Source of the DNA: Hypoxylon rubiginosum
Taxonomy: Eukaryota; Ascomycota; Sordariomycetes; Xylariales; Hypoxylaceae
Assembly: GCA_902806565.1 (NCBI GenBank)
Contig: CADCXA010000014.1
Span: forward strand, 124,001 to 188,000
Direction of reading: 5' to 3'
DNA: 64,000 nucleotides
The notes beneath the pieces are model-generated. The model was not told the DNA's origin. It did no database searches and saw only the letters and a list, made by a program, of their open reading frames with translations. The translations under genes and the position numbers were made by a program. Every line of letters starts with the position of its first letter. Position 1 is the stretch's first letter. Positions 1-10,656 of the stretch are shown here, one piece after another.

Positions 1-990
1 CTGGAGCTATCTGGAGTCGGCAATCCAGATTTACTGGATAAGTATGGCATCGACGTCGTCGTGGACCTGCCCGCAGTCGGCGAGAACCTCCATGATCACG
101 CCGTATGTGGCATAAGTTTCGAAGCCGTGGACGAGGTCGATACATTGGATGCTCTGGCAAGACAGGAGCCGGAAGCTCTGTCCCAGGCTTCCCAAGAGTA
201 TGCGACTAATAAAACAGGCCCGCTTTCATACGTGGGGGTCACCTCATACGCTTACCTTCCTGTCGTTGACTATCTCACACCGGAGGGTCAAGTGAGGCTC
301 AAGGATCTCCTCGACAAGAACCGCCCGCCTGAAATAGAGGGCATTCGCAATGCTCGGGATCGGGCCTATTACGAAGTGGTCGAGAACTCTTTGCTCGACC
401 CGAACGAGCCGTCAGGGGCCTACCTCTCAGTTGCATCGCAGAGCGTCCTCCCAGTCGATCCGGAAACAGACTCTCCGCAGGGTCCCGTCCCTGGAAAGTT
501 CATCACAATCGGCGCAATGCTCTCCCAACCCCTTTCGCGCGGTACCGTCCATATCCAATCAAGTGATCCTTCCCACGCTCCTAGCATTGATCCTGAATAC
601 CTCTCCAGCCCCGTCGACATGGACGTCCTTGCGAATCATATGTTGCACATTGACGCTATCGCAAACACCCCTCCCATGAGTAAACTCCTTAAACAGCCCC
701 TCAATCGCCGAGATCCGGCTTCTCGGCTGACAGACCTGGAATCGGCGAAGCGATACCTTCGTACTAGCATGATTTCCATGTGGCACATGGCAGGGACCTG
801 CGTCATGCTACCCAAGGAGAAGGGCGGTGTGTTAGGAGAGGACTTGAAGGTGTATGGGGTGCGAAACTTACGGATCGTAGATTCTAGTGCCCTTCCGGTG
901 ATTAGCACCGCGAATACCCAGGCCACGGTGTACGCCTTTGCTGAGCGGGCAGCCGATTTGATCAAGCAGGCGTGGGGTATGAAACAGTAG
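1..990 (+). CDS. GMC-family oxidoreductase, 3' part (cut by window edge)
   Basis: The frame is open from base 1 and stops at 988-990, so the N-terminal FAD-binding half lies outside the window. The visible 329 residues begin with the family stretch LSGVGNPDLL followed by LPAVGENLHDH, typical of the glucose-methanol-choline oxidoreductase fold. The C-terminal domain carries the catalytic His in MWHMAGT and the second active-site residue in STANTQATVYAFAERAAD, just before the end, as expected for the family. GMC enzymes are FAD-dependent alcohol, sugar or aryl-alcohol oxidases or dehydrogenases; many fungal ones are secreted or sit in secondary-metabolite clusters. Nothing visible fixes the substrate, and secretion cannot be judged without the N-terminus. 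The P450 relic starts about 300 bp downstream on the same strand, which would suit a decayed metabolic cluster. Confidence 0.9.
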   Translation: MELSGVGNPDLLDKYGIDVVVDLPAVGENLHDHAVCGISFEAVDEVDTLDALARQEPEALSQASQEYATNKTGPLSYVGVTSYAYLPVVDYLTPEGQVRLKDLLDKNRPPEIEGIRNARDRAYYEVVENSLLDPNEPSGAYLSVASQSVLPVDPETDSPQGPVPGKFITIGAMLSQPLSRGTVHIQSSDPSHAPSIDPEYLSSPVDMDVLANHMLHIDAIANTPPMSKLLKQPLNRRDPASRLTDLESAKRYLRTSMISMWHMAGTCVMLPKEKGGVLGEDLKVYGVRNLRIVDSSALPVISTANTQATVYAFAERAADLIKQAWGMKQ

Positions 991-1287
991 TTTCTAATTG
1001 TCCCCAGTCCCCGGATATACCGAGACAACGACATCTGGTGTGAGAAATGATGGCTATGACGACTAGTTACCATAACGAACTCCTCTTCCACCTACCTTAG
1101 GTAGGTAGGCAGGCAGGTAGTAGACACGCTCATTAATCTCAATTTCCTGCTCTGTACCCTACTCCTATCTCATGTTGAGGCCTTTCTCAAAGTCATGATG
1201 TGCCAGTGGAGATTGTATCGTAAACCGAGTTCAACACGCCATGCCCGAACCTAACTAGTACCTAAGGTAGACTTAACACTCTAGTAA
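991..1287. other. Spacer between GMC oxidoreductase and P450 relic
   Basis: No coding signal. It holds a short GTAG/GCAG tandem stretch at about 1097-1121. No membrane-anchor segment for the following P450 can be found here. Confidence 0.6.
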
Positions 1288-2820
1288 GATCGGGTACCTA
1301 GCGACCTATATGTTACGGCCAACAAGCCACCAGATAAGGAGGCCTCAAGTCGCTTTCCGTACAGTCCTCCGAAGTCACCTGAGACTTGGAAACATCTGGA
1401 GCACCTGACTGGGCCTACCTCTATTGCCTCTTCGAGGGTAAGAGAGACTTTCGTACCATTTGGGTTAGTGGCTATTCACGCTGATGCATCAAATGTCTTA
1501 GGATGAGAGCTGGAAAGCTATTCGTAAGCGATTCAATCCCGGTTTTGCGCCTCAGCATCTCCTGAGTTTACGCCCTCCCATCATTGACAAGGCGTTCCTC
1601 TTCCTCGACCACCTCGACAATTTGTCACGCTCCGGGAAAGAGTTTTCACTTCAAGAACTTGCCACAAATCTGACCTTCGACATCATTGGTCGTGTGGTTC
1701 TCGATATTGATATGGTCAGTGGTTCCTTGTTTACACAATCGGCTCATGAAACAACTAAGCTCAACCATTAGTAGGCGCCCAGAGTGATAATCCGACAGAC
1801 TTTATGCGTGTTTTCCACCAGCTCATCCAGACTTATGCAGATGAGCAGGTTACCTTACCTTGGTGGTGCACGCCTTTGCTAGAATGGAGGCGCAGCAGTC
1901 TTGCGAAGCGGACTAGGAAAACTCTCAAGTACATTGTCCGCGAGCGGTACACAGAGCTTAGCCATGCTACCAAGTCTCGCAGCATTCTTTCCATGAGTCT
2001 CCAGGGCGTCGAGGACTTGAACCCCAAGACGGTGGACGTGACGTGCGATCAGCTCAGTACCTTCCTACTAGTACCACGATAGTTTGGACGTTCTACGAGC
2101 TGTCGCGAACGCCGCGTGCACTGCGAGCCGTCTGCGATGAATTGGATGAACTCTTTGGCCCAGATACGAGCCCTACCTCTATACGTGCCCGCCTCACGGG
2201 CCCTAGGGGTGAGGAGCTCGTACATCGCATGACTTACATTACCGCCGTTATCAGGGAGGTCCTCCGACTGTGCCCCCCCGGCGGAACAGCACGCACGACA
2301 AAGCCTGGGGATGGGCTGAAAATCACATTACCTGCCTCTTCAACTTCGCCTAGTGGTGAATTGAGAGAGATGGATATGGATGGGTTAATGTTGTATCCGA
2401 TACATTCGATTATCCAGCGTGACCCAAAGGTGTTCGGTGATACGGCCAACGTCTTTGTTCCGGAGCGCTGGCTTGATCAAAACGCGCAGGACAAGATCCC
2501 GCCTGGGGCATGGAGAGCGTTCGAGAGGGGACCTCGAGGCTGCATTGGTCAAGAGCTGGCAATGATAGAGACTCGCGTCGTACTCGCATTAACAATACGA
2601 CACTACAACTTTACCAAGGTTGGTATTGGAGCAGTATCGCCTAGCAAAACCAGCGGACAGCCCGAGACCGACAAATACGGCCAATACAACGTGGGAGAGG
2701 AAATGTACATGGTAAGTTTCCTAACGCAAGATTGCGAGCAACTTCGCAAGACTAACGAATATGCAGGTGACTGCAAAGCCGGTCGACGGGATGATGATGA
2801 AAGTGAAAACTGATACATAA
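1288..2820 (+). pseudogene. Cytochrome P450 relic, I-helix motif deleted, N-terminus missing
   Basis: Four blocks read as a fungal microsomal P450. Block 1 (about 1302-1437) gives HLTGPTSIASS. After a phase-0 intron (1438-1501), block 2 (1502-1718) gives WKAIRKRFNPGF. After a weaker intron (about 1719-1774), block 3 runs from 1775. The heme-binding Cys is in FERGPRGCIGQELA (about 2519-2560). A final intron (2712-2766) leads to TAKPVDG and a stop at 2820. Two defects stand out. The N-terminal anchor and proline-rich region are absent upstream. At about 2065-2075 the frame shifts exactly where the oxygen-activating AGxDT motif should be: the upstream frame reads STFLL, the downstream frame resumes with TSTTIVW, and the motif residues are gone. 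No splice pair can bridge this. The protein could not be catalytic as read. The CYP family was not determined. Confidence 0.8.
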
Positions 2821-3991
2821 AATCTCTAGTCTAACATGAGGGCCATTTAATCGGTAACCTCCCATCTCACTTACCTAGGTACATAGCGCCATCAACCTTG
2901 GCGCCTTAGATACGATCTATCAAATACGATTGCTGTTTCACATGTCCCTTTCGGGACATACACGGCGAGACGTAAGCATATACGTTACACAGCGCTGACA
3001 GCAGCCATGGCAGCGATTAGACCTCACAGACCTTGGCTATTTAAAATCTTCACGTCGTGCTTAGGCTTTACTCCGAGCAAAATTCCCGATGGAGTCGCTT
3101 TATCTCCGTTAACTACCAGTAGATTTTAGTAGGTGTCAGCGGTTGTAACGGACGCTGAGCATTGTACCTTTTATAGACTCCGTGAGGCGAATCTAATCGG
3201 CTGACAACATATTGGGGAATGGGGACTTTGTATCAATAACATGAAACTGGTCCGAATCTGATGTGAATCTGATGTGGTCAGCAAATGTCGATATTTAGGA
3301 ACAAGAGCTGACAAGAGCTGACAGCCGACTCAACACGGCACTGCATGTGAAGTAAGAGTTACGGGATTGAAGTAGCACATCTTAGAGAGGGCGTATAGGT
3401 AGATCGGAACCCAAAGACTTTCTCATCGCCAAATCAAAAGGCCTTCTAAAAACTTCCTGCAGGTAGGATTTACGCCTCCATTAACCAGCTTCTCATTTTC
3501 ATCCTAAAATCCGTTTCTTTGCAGGCTATGTCTTATCCCACATACAGGAAGCCGTTAACGGTTACACAACAGTATCAATGCATCTACATTTACCATCTAA
3601 TCAAGCTTAGTATGACAAGATCCTCATTCAGCTAGAATGGACAATATGTGCAGCGGGCCTACGGTCGAGGGCTAAGACCCTGACACTTTGCATCTACCCG
3701 TGCAAGAGAATAAGGGGCAATTCCCAACATTGGCTGCGGTGAGCAGAGGAGTCCTAAAAGCCGAGCACTTACTCCAAATCTTTCGGCTGTGTTCTATAAC
3801 GCGACCGGCTAATCTTGCTCGAACGATGCAGCGGCATGTTGTTTTATGTAAGGGACATTTCACGATGCGGCAAATGACAGTCTGGCCCCTGACAGCTTGC
3901 TGCGGTATATCAGTCTACCTAGTTCGGTCCAAATATAACTCGTGATTCGCCAATCCTATGACCAATGTCCTCCCCCGAAGCCCGATTCCTT
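2821..3991. other. Intergenic region without supported gene
   Basis: A 1.2 kb AT-rich stretch between the P450 relic and the 3' end of the hydrolase gene. It holds a perfect TACCTAGGTA palindrome (2872-2881) and two short direct duplications (3254-3275 and 3301-3320). Short open frames near 3690-3945 show no recognisable protein features. Confidence 0.6.
3254..3275. repeat. Two tandem copies of an 11-bp unit
   Basis: The unit GAATCTGATGT occurs twice in a row. A second small duplication of a 10-bp unit (ACAAGAGCTG) follows at 3301-3320. Both look like replication-slippage products in non-coding DNA. Confidence 0.75.
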
Positions 3992-4813
3992 CTACGACAG
4001 ATCCATCGCGTTAGGGTCGGCTCGCTGCAAACCCGCAGGGACGCCCGCGGAGTCTGCCACCCCAAGGTGCGTGTTCAGAAATCCCACAACGTCATCTATA
4101 CCGGCCGGCGAATTGAACCAGTGTCCTCCGTCGGGGTACTCCTTCCATTCAACCCGCGCCCCGAACCCTCTCAGCGTCGCGCACAAGCCGCGGCCGCTCT
4201 GCACGGGGACGAGCGGGTCGTTGGCGCAGTGCTCAAGCAGCACGGGCGTGTCTCGGACGACGCGACCGTGGTCCGGGACGTCCTTTAGACCGAGAACCTC
4301 CCTCATCCCGGCGAGCTCGCGTCCGGCGAACGGACACCGGCACGAGAAGCCGAGAAAGGCGCCGAGTCTGCCTCCGGCCGCCGAGGGAATGTCCAAGTTG
4401 AATAGAACATGTGCGCTTGTCGCGCCGCCCATACTAATACCAGCCAGAATCACGCGGTCCCAGCGCCCCTTGAGTCGGGCGGCCTCGTCCGCCAGGATGC
4501 GACGGATGGAGGGCACGACGTCCTTCAGCCCTTCGGCCTGCAGGCCCTCGTTGGCGGCGAAGTCGCGCACGTCCCAGACGTCGAACCACTGGCGCCAGGT
4601 CTCGGGCGCGCTGGCGCACTTGCGCATCGGCGCTTCGGGGAACACCCAGCGGAACGACGGAAACGCCTCGAAAAGCGTGCGGCTTTTCGAGTCGCGCGAG
4701 TGTTCCAGCGAGGCTCTGAAGCTGCGGGCGTTGTCTCCGCGGCCGTGCAGGAAGACGACGGTATGCGTGGGCTCTGAGGGCCCTGCGGTGATGGGTATGC
4801 TTATGGCGCTCAT
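3992..4813 (-). CDS. Acyl-protein thioesterase / phospholipase-carboxylesterase family hydrolase
   Basis: A single-exon gene of 273 residues with an alpha/beta-hydrolase fold. The N-terminus has the oxyanion-hole strand VVFLHGRGDN (19-28). The nucleophile elbow is GISMGG with Ser127. The likely acid is Asp199 in CANDPLVP and the likely base is His231 in DGGHWF, the order and spacing of the acyl-protein thioesterase / carboxylesterase family (PF02230 type). APT1-like members remove palmitate from Cys residues or hydrolyse lysophospholipids in the cytosol. This protein is somewhat longer than classic APT1 (about 230 aa) and has a divergent lid region with two Cys near 158-160, so it may be one of the fungal paralogues that act on small esters. 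No signal peptide is seen. Start chosen at the first ATG, 9-10 residues before the first strand. Confidence 0.85.
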   Translation of the reverse strand: MSAISIPITAGPSEPTHTVVFLHGRGDNARSFRASLEHSRDSKSRTLFEAFPSFRWVFPEAPMRKCASAPETWRQWFDVWDVRDFAANEGLQAEGLKDVVPSIRRILADEAARLKGRWDRVILAGISMGGATSAHVLFNLDIPSAAGGRLGAFLGFSCRCPFAGRELAGMREVLGLKDVPDHGRVVRDTPVLLEHCANDPLVPVQSGRGLCATLRGFGARVEWKEYPDGGHWFNSPAGIDDVVGFLNTHLGVADSAGVPAGLQRADPNAMDLS

Positions 4814-4988
4814 GATGAAAGGGAACGGCGCAGAGCTGGGTTGGACTAGAAGGGTGAGGTGTCTGGTTAAAAACTTAGGAAACCTGAGAATAGGCCCCCA
4901 AAATCAGTGTTGGTCAACCAACACTGATACTACCCTCAATAAGTACAAGGTGGTATAATATAATAGGAGGTATGCATGTAAAGAGGGT

Positions 4989-6838
4989 TTAGACGCCGTC
5001 CCCTGTCGCCCAGCTCCTCCTCTCGACGTCCAGCTCACCAGAATAGTCTCTAAACTCGCTGAATACTTCATGGACCAGATTGTTATACCGTCGTGACCAT
5101 CTGAATCCCTCGAACAAGGCCTTTGTGTAATCCCAATACTCAGGATAGTATCCCGCAGTCTCCCAATCCACAATCCCCGTCACGGTCCAGCCCATGCTTC
5201 CATCTGGCTGCATGGTCCGATCGATCAAGATATTACGCGGGTTAAGATCCGCATGTGTAAAGACAATTTTATGCCCGCGGCGAGCAGGGTCATGCGAGAA
5301 TCTTAGCATCTGACTGAATGCTGCCTCGTTCGCAAATGGGCCAACGGGGCTTGCACCATGGATGCGGGGATCCCTACACGCTTCACCGAGAGTGTTGCAT
5401 ATGGCCATGTCCGGATTGACCAACTTGGGAATGTCTCTCAGTTGCGATACGTAGTCCTTCAGCTGATTTGTAATTCGTTCGATATCTCTTCCTGAGAGGA
5501 GGGTTTGACAGCGTGATAACGGCAAACCAGGGACTCTCGTGGTGAGGAGATAAGCCCTAGGGCAAGGGACTGAGTCATTTGCCTTTCCTTGATCTACAAC
5601 CATGTCCAACGCTTTTGGCACCGGGATTGAAGTCTGCCGTCGAACTACCTCTAGCGCGTTGAACTCGTTCCGCGAGCTGTCGGCTTCTCCTTCATACTTC
5701 AAGTACAGCCCAAATGGAAGTCTCTGGACGGTGGCATGGTCGTTGGGCTTGCCATAAATGCGTTTTCCAAGCTTTTGCAACATCTCATAGCAAGCTATCC
5801 TAACTTTTACGGGGACCAGAAGCCAGACTGCAAGGAAAGGGCCCATGCACAGACTTGAAATACTCCAATGACTCCACAGCGCTGTCTTAGGGTGTCGCTC
5901 TGGAAAACCAGTTGATGAGCTTGAAGGTTGGCGCTGACTATCGAGTGAAAGCCTTTTAGAGATATCGAGAAATTGGATGCTTTTACATAGTCGAGCCTGG
6001 GAGCCAACGAAACGAGGGTCAACTTTGGTGATACCCGACCGTGAGTGGTCACCCAACAATGGATATCTACCATCAACCTCGATCGGTTCTTCCAGTCCAA
6101 CGGAGACGTGTTTGAGCTCATACTGTCCCACGCTGTTAAACGAAAGTGCATCTAAGTCGGAGTCACGAGTCGCAACTTACCTCGATCATTGATGGCTGCA
6201 ACCTGTCTAACTTGACAAACCCCGAAGCAAAAGCCCTGGCTGCAGACTTCTGGACTAACCAGTGGTTGCAATAAGTTGCCGTGCCTCCCGGATTTCTAGC
6301 ATAGGACAGCCACCAATCCCGGTAAGGCGGTCCGAAGAAGGCACCAAGCATGTCAATGATGCCGGCCTTTCAGAACTGATCGTTAGTAACAATTCTTAGT
6401 TTAAGTGATGGTGGTCATACATTGTCGGTAACCCAGCCAGATGGGACTAGAAGAATGGGCGCAACAATCAGGGGATCACGCAACGTGCCAGTCTTCCCTG
6501 TCACACAACACTTTCCGCCGTCTCGTCTGGTGATATCATGCTGCTGAATAGCACTAGGCCGTGGCGGAGGATGGCCATTCTTGACTGTTGCGCATTAGTA
6601 TGGTAACTATAACAGACTGGAGGGAGTTGAAATTACTGGACTCAATGATGTAGCACCAATCGGCCACCAGTGAAGAAGCCTCGCCCAGTGGCAATCTACG
6701 CTTCACGTAACGTGCGGCCAATACGGGGTTGAGAGCCTCATCGACAAATGATTCAAGTAGTGAACCTAATGGATGTGGCAGATTTGTACTCTCGATGAGT
6801 GACAGCGCGTTCTTCACTTCATCGTTGATGGTGGACAT
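4989..6838 (-). CDS. HNH-nuclease-like domain fused to APH-type kinase
   Basis: My model has four exons: 6838-6637, 6584-6421, 6366-6181 and 6122-4989. Introns of 52, 54 and 58 bp keep the frame and give 561 residues. Residues 1-67 are unassigned. Residues 88-185 carry RRDGGKCCVTGK (Cys93, Cys94) and, further on, CNHWLVQKSAARAF, resembling the fungal HNH_2-type nuclease fold. The segment LGDHSRSGITKVDPRFVG continues that region. From about residue 289 the protein is a phosphotransferase of the aminoglycoside/choline-kinase-like fold: RLPFGLYLKYEGE, a Lys/Glu-bearing lobe, the catalytic loop THADLNPRNILI (His474, Asp476, Asn481) and the metal-binding GIVDWETAGYYPEYWD (Asp503). Free-standing fungal APH proteins start near residue 285, so a misjoined pair of neighbouring genes is the alternative. 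However, exon 4 runs open through the join. Substrates of both parts are unknown. Confidence 0.7.
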
Positions 6839-7247
6839 GATGAAATAAGCGCTCTCGATATTTAAAACAAGTAGATTCAGAGAGTGCTGTATTACATAAA
6901 CGTCGATGACTAAGCAAGGGTACCTTATTTTGCTAGGAGCTTTTTAATTACCTTGAACGCTTGTAAAAAGGGGCTGGGAATTATTATTCTAGTCGGCAGC
7001 GAAGTGATTCAAATAACTATACCCATTTCCCCCAAACTACAATCGGCAAGTGTACAAGTGTTGATATACTGTTTACTGCGACCTAGGTAAATTACACCGT
7101 GCGGGGGGTTACGAGAGCTGGTGTGTTGGGTGGCGCAGCACAAACGGACGTCGTAGCGAGAGCCTTCTTGTCTTGCATGACATTCTTTCTGCCCATAATT
7201 GAGCAGCGGGACACCTAATGTATAAATAAGTAAGAGGAATCGCGCAA
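6839..7247. promoter_or_regulatory. Shared divergent promoter region
   Basis: These 409 bp separate the start of the HNH-like/kinase gene (leftward) from the start of the HET gene (rightward). It is AT-rich and includes ACCTAGGTA (7081-7089) and the TATA-like TGTATAAATAAG (about 7218-7229), roughly 20-30 bp before the HET start codon. The short distance makes co-regulation possible, but no operator was identified. Confidence 0.5.
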
Positions 7248-9507
7248 ATGTCTTCGCAGGGCGAAAAGGACAGGAAAATGGCGCTATGCGACACATGCGC
7301 CGGTCTAGTGTTTACTGAAATGGTAAGACGTAAGACCTTCATCCGCCCTAACCTACGTTCTCTCCGAGACTCGGCAGCCGCCGGCTGTAGGGCTTGTCAG
7401 CTATTTTGGGCATCTCTCCAGCAAGCAGACGACGCCGACATGATCGACGCCATCTCCGCCGGCAATATTCCTGGGGAGCAGCTCGTCGAAGAGGTGCAAC
7501 CTCTACGTGACGAGCGGGTGTGGCTAGAGTTATCTAACAGATACAGCAAGGTACGGCCCTGGACCAGTCCATTTTCATATGTACCATCTCTGAGGGACTG
7601 TCTGGAACACTGTAGAGTGAAGGTCGAATATAAACCCCGGGGGCTGGAAAGCCGCAGACGAAAATTGACCGGCTACCTAGAGATGTTTGCAGATCCGGGT
7701 ATGTATGTCTTCCAAAAAAGCCAGTATGTTATTTTGGTATTCCACCTTTCTTCCCTTGCTGACCTTCAACTTGTATCTGATCGGCATAGGAACGCCCGCC
7801 GCCTCTGTCTTTGAACCACGTTTTTTCACTGCAGACAAGGATGTAGACGGGCACATCACGTTCGCCCGCGAACAGCTGGCTAGTTGCCGGAAAGAGCACA
7901 CTAAATGCAGGGCGTCGGAGATCGATCCATCTTTTGAGATGCCTACGCGCGTACTCGACGTCGGCTCCTCTCTTGGTTCGACGAAGCTAGTTCAGACTCG
8001 CGCTCACAAGTTACGCGAGCCGTACCTAGCATTGTCTTATTGCTGGGGCCAAGGCACACTGCATGCGACAAACTTGAATGACAGTAACGTCTCGTCGTTC
8101 CTAGAATTCATAGACGAGAAGAGCCTGACGATGGCGCACCGGGAGTGTATCACCATTGCACGGCAGTTAGGAATACGTTACGTCTGGATTGATGCACTGT
8201 GCATCATTCAGGGGAACCTCGACGACTGGGACTATGAATCTAACAGAATGGCCCAGACGTATGGCAACGCGATGCTCACTGTCATCGCCGGCCGCGCGGC
8301 GGACAGCCGCACCGGCTTTGTCGTAAATCATCTCAAGCAGAAAGCACCGCCCTGTGCAGTTTCACTTGCTGAAGATATGGGTGACATCTTCTTCTGTCTC
8401 CCCCGGGCGACGACGGAGGGGCCCACCAGCACGCGGGCTTGGTGCTTCCAGGAAAAAATGCTGAGCAGACGGACGCTTCTCTACGCCGCAGAGCAAGTCT
8501 ACTTCTCGTGCCAAGAGAAAGAACGCTGGGAAAACGACACGTCCAGGTTGGCGGACTCGTCTCTGGTACAAATCAGATCGTTCCCTAAGCCGCCAGAAGA
8601 TATCGACAAAGCAGAACTAGATCAGTTACGCGCTCAGATGCTTAGCATATGGTATAAGAAGATTCTCCCAAGCTACACAATTCGACAGTTGACTCAGCAG
8701 GCGGACGTCTTCGCCGCCATCAGCAGTATCGCCCAACTAGCACAAAACTCCATTAGGTCGCGCTATCTCGCTGGACTATGGGAGGCCGACATAGCCTGCG
8801 GCTTGTTGTGGGGTACCGCATACTCGCAAGAGGAGCCTCCCTCACACCCAGCATCTAAATATAAAAGACCTACTGGCCCTAAACCTAAAAGACCTACTGA
8901 TAAGGATGGCAACCCGGTGATTCGAGCACCATCATGGTCATGGGCCTCGATCAATGGCCAAGTAGATATGCGAACAATAAACGAGCGACATACATACCCG
9001 GCCCAGATCCCTTCCAACGTCCTCATCCGGCCCCTACACTACCACGCACCACTAACGCCCGGGAGCCCTGCTCCTCCACGGTGGACTCCCCTCATGAGCC
9101 CCCCAGGTCACGCCAATGTCCCTCGTATGCCTTCTTGCGAGCTCGTCTTCCTCGCGAACCCAAAACGCGTACGCTGTTCTGTCTTGTCGCCGAGCGACCT
9201 CGCTAATCTCCCAAAACCTGTCTGGCAGCCCTGGCGATATGATCTTGCGGACCAGGGCTTCCTAGTGGCGCTACGGCCCACGCCGGCCGACAACGCGTTT
9301 CTGCACGGGCTTGATCCGTGTCTTTGACAAATAGCTGCCCTCGCTTTCCTAGACACCGCCGAAGATCGCGACGGGATCGAAGAGGATTGCTTCGACAGCT
9401 GGTTCTTACCCGTGTTGAAGGATAACGTCGGGGGTCTGCTTCTTCGTAGGGACCCAGCGGATAATAAGTTTCGAGGCCTGGGGCGTGCTGCCCTAGTGAA
9501 GGGGACT
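7248..9507 (+). pseudogene. HET-domain incompatibility protein with premature stop
   Basis: Exon 1 is 7248-7698 and exon 2 starts at 7790. The 91-bp intron joins in phase 1. The start is 7248; a second ATG at 7278 also fits, since MALCDTCAG is the usual N-terminus of this HET group. The N-terminal zinc-like CDTC...GCRACQ region is followed by the HET core: LREPYLALSYCWG, then GIRYVWIDALCIIQ, then MAQTYGNAMLTVIAG and the late ARAWCFQE-type motif as STRAWCFQEK. The frame meets TGA at 9325-9327, giving 662 residues. The same frame then reads on with AALAFLDTAEDRDGIEED and GGLLLRR, typical HET C-terminal sequence, to about 9507. The gene is therefore truncated by a nonsense change, or by two nearby compensating one-base slips. 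HET proteins trigger cell death on non-self fusion in filamentous fungi. A shortened protein may still be made. Confidence 0.75.
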
Positions 9508-10656
9508 ATAGATGTACGTCCATCTGTTCTCTTTTATTCTCCTTTATCCATAAAAAGCCTGTCGACCTTGACCCTGCCATATTCCAGCGCCCCATATCTC
9601 GACCGTATATCAATACCGCGTATGCTCCTTCTCCTTGCCTCCAACAAGCGGCGGAGAAGGGTGACAAGGAAAGCAAATAACTAACCTTCGCCAAAGTACA
9701 ATCTATTGTTAGTCTCAGGGTCAGAAGAAGAAATCCACCTAGTTTAACCAGGTACATTGTCACCAATACGCATTCCCCAATATGCATGCTCGATTGCCTC
9801 AAAACAAAATACTCCATTCATGATATCCAATCGTAAAGCTCACATTCATAAGAGCTGATGAAGGAGCGCTAGTACCCCTAGACTGCCGATATAAATTCTA
9901 GAGCGAAACAAATTGTAGAACCATAAGATGTAGAAATTATAAGTAGATTTAGCAAGCCGAGCTGTTTTAAGCGCAGTGCCTGAAGGGCACGGGGAAGCGA
10001 AGCCAGTGCGTGACAGATCTTGCTACAAGCACGAGGGAAAAGGGGGCGACAGATGGAGGGAGAAGCGCTCTCATCATGAAACTACTATTAGAATCATACA
10101 TCAACGGCATGGGAGCTATGACTCCTTCATAGATCTACGTAGAGGGTACATTTTACTTTTTCAGCAGATACACGGGACATTCGTAAGGTACGCGAAAGTC
10201 ACCGAGACCACGTCTTCGCTAGCAGTCCGTTAGCAGTACGCACCAATCTCACCAGTCAGTACAAGACACCCACGAAGACGCTTTCTACGGGAAAATGTTA
10301 ACTTGACTTCTGTTCAACACACCTCATCACACCATGCAGTAAGCATCTCGGACCAACACACGTGCTGTTCATTTTCTCGAAGCCTAGATTAAAATCAATT
10401 CAATACATGCAATTTTATGGTCCGCCCGATGTGGAAAATACAGAGAAAAAAAGAAAGAAAAAGATTTTGCGATACGTTCCCTAGTTCCATGTTTTCATGA
10501 GCTACCTATTTTCCCTAAGGCTTCTCTATCTCTCATCAATTGCATGAAATACCTAGGATACATAAGAGGAAGGTACCGTACACACAGCAAGTAAAGACCC
10601 GAGCCGTACGGCCTGTGCCGTCTTTTCAATGCTATCACGAACTGACCTACCTAAAC
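9508..10656. other. Intergenic region, 3' ends of two convergent genes
   Basis: AT-rich, no supported gene. It holds the decayed tail of the HET gene and, on the other strand, the likely 3' UTR of eIF5B. Open frames at 9976-10233 and 10540-10959 show no protein character; the latter is antisense to the last eIF5B exon. Confidence 0.6.

Noticed and set aside
6554..6838. Independent 94-residue protein
   Set aside because: Exon 1 of the HNH-like/kinase gene running into its intron; downstream exons continue in phase.
9976..10233. 85-codon open frame after the HET gene
   Set aside because: No motif, no start context, lies in AT-rich 3' flanking DNA.
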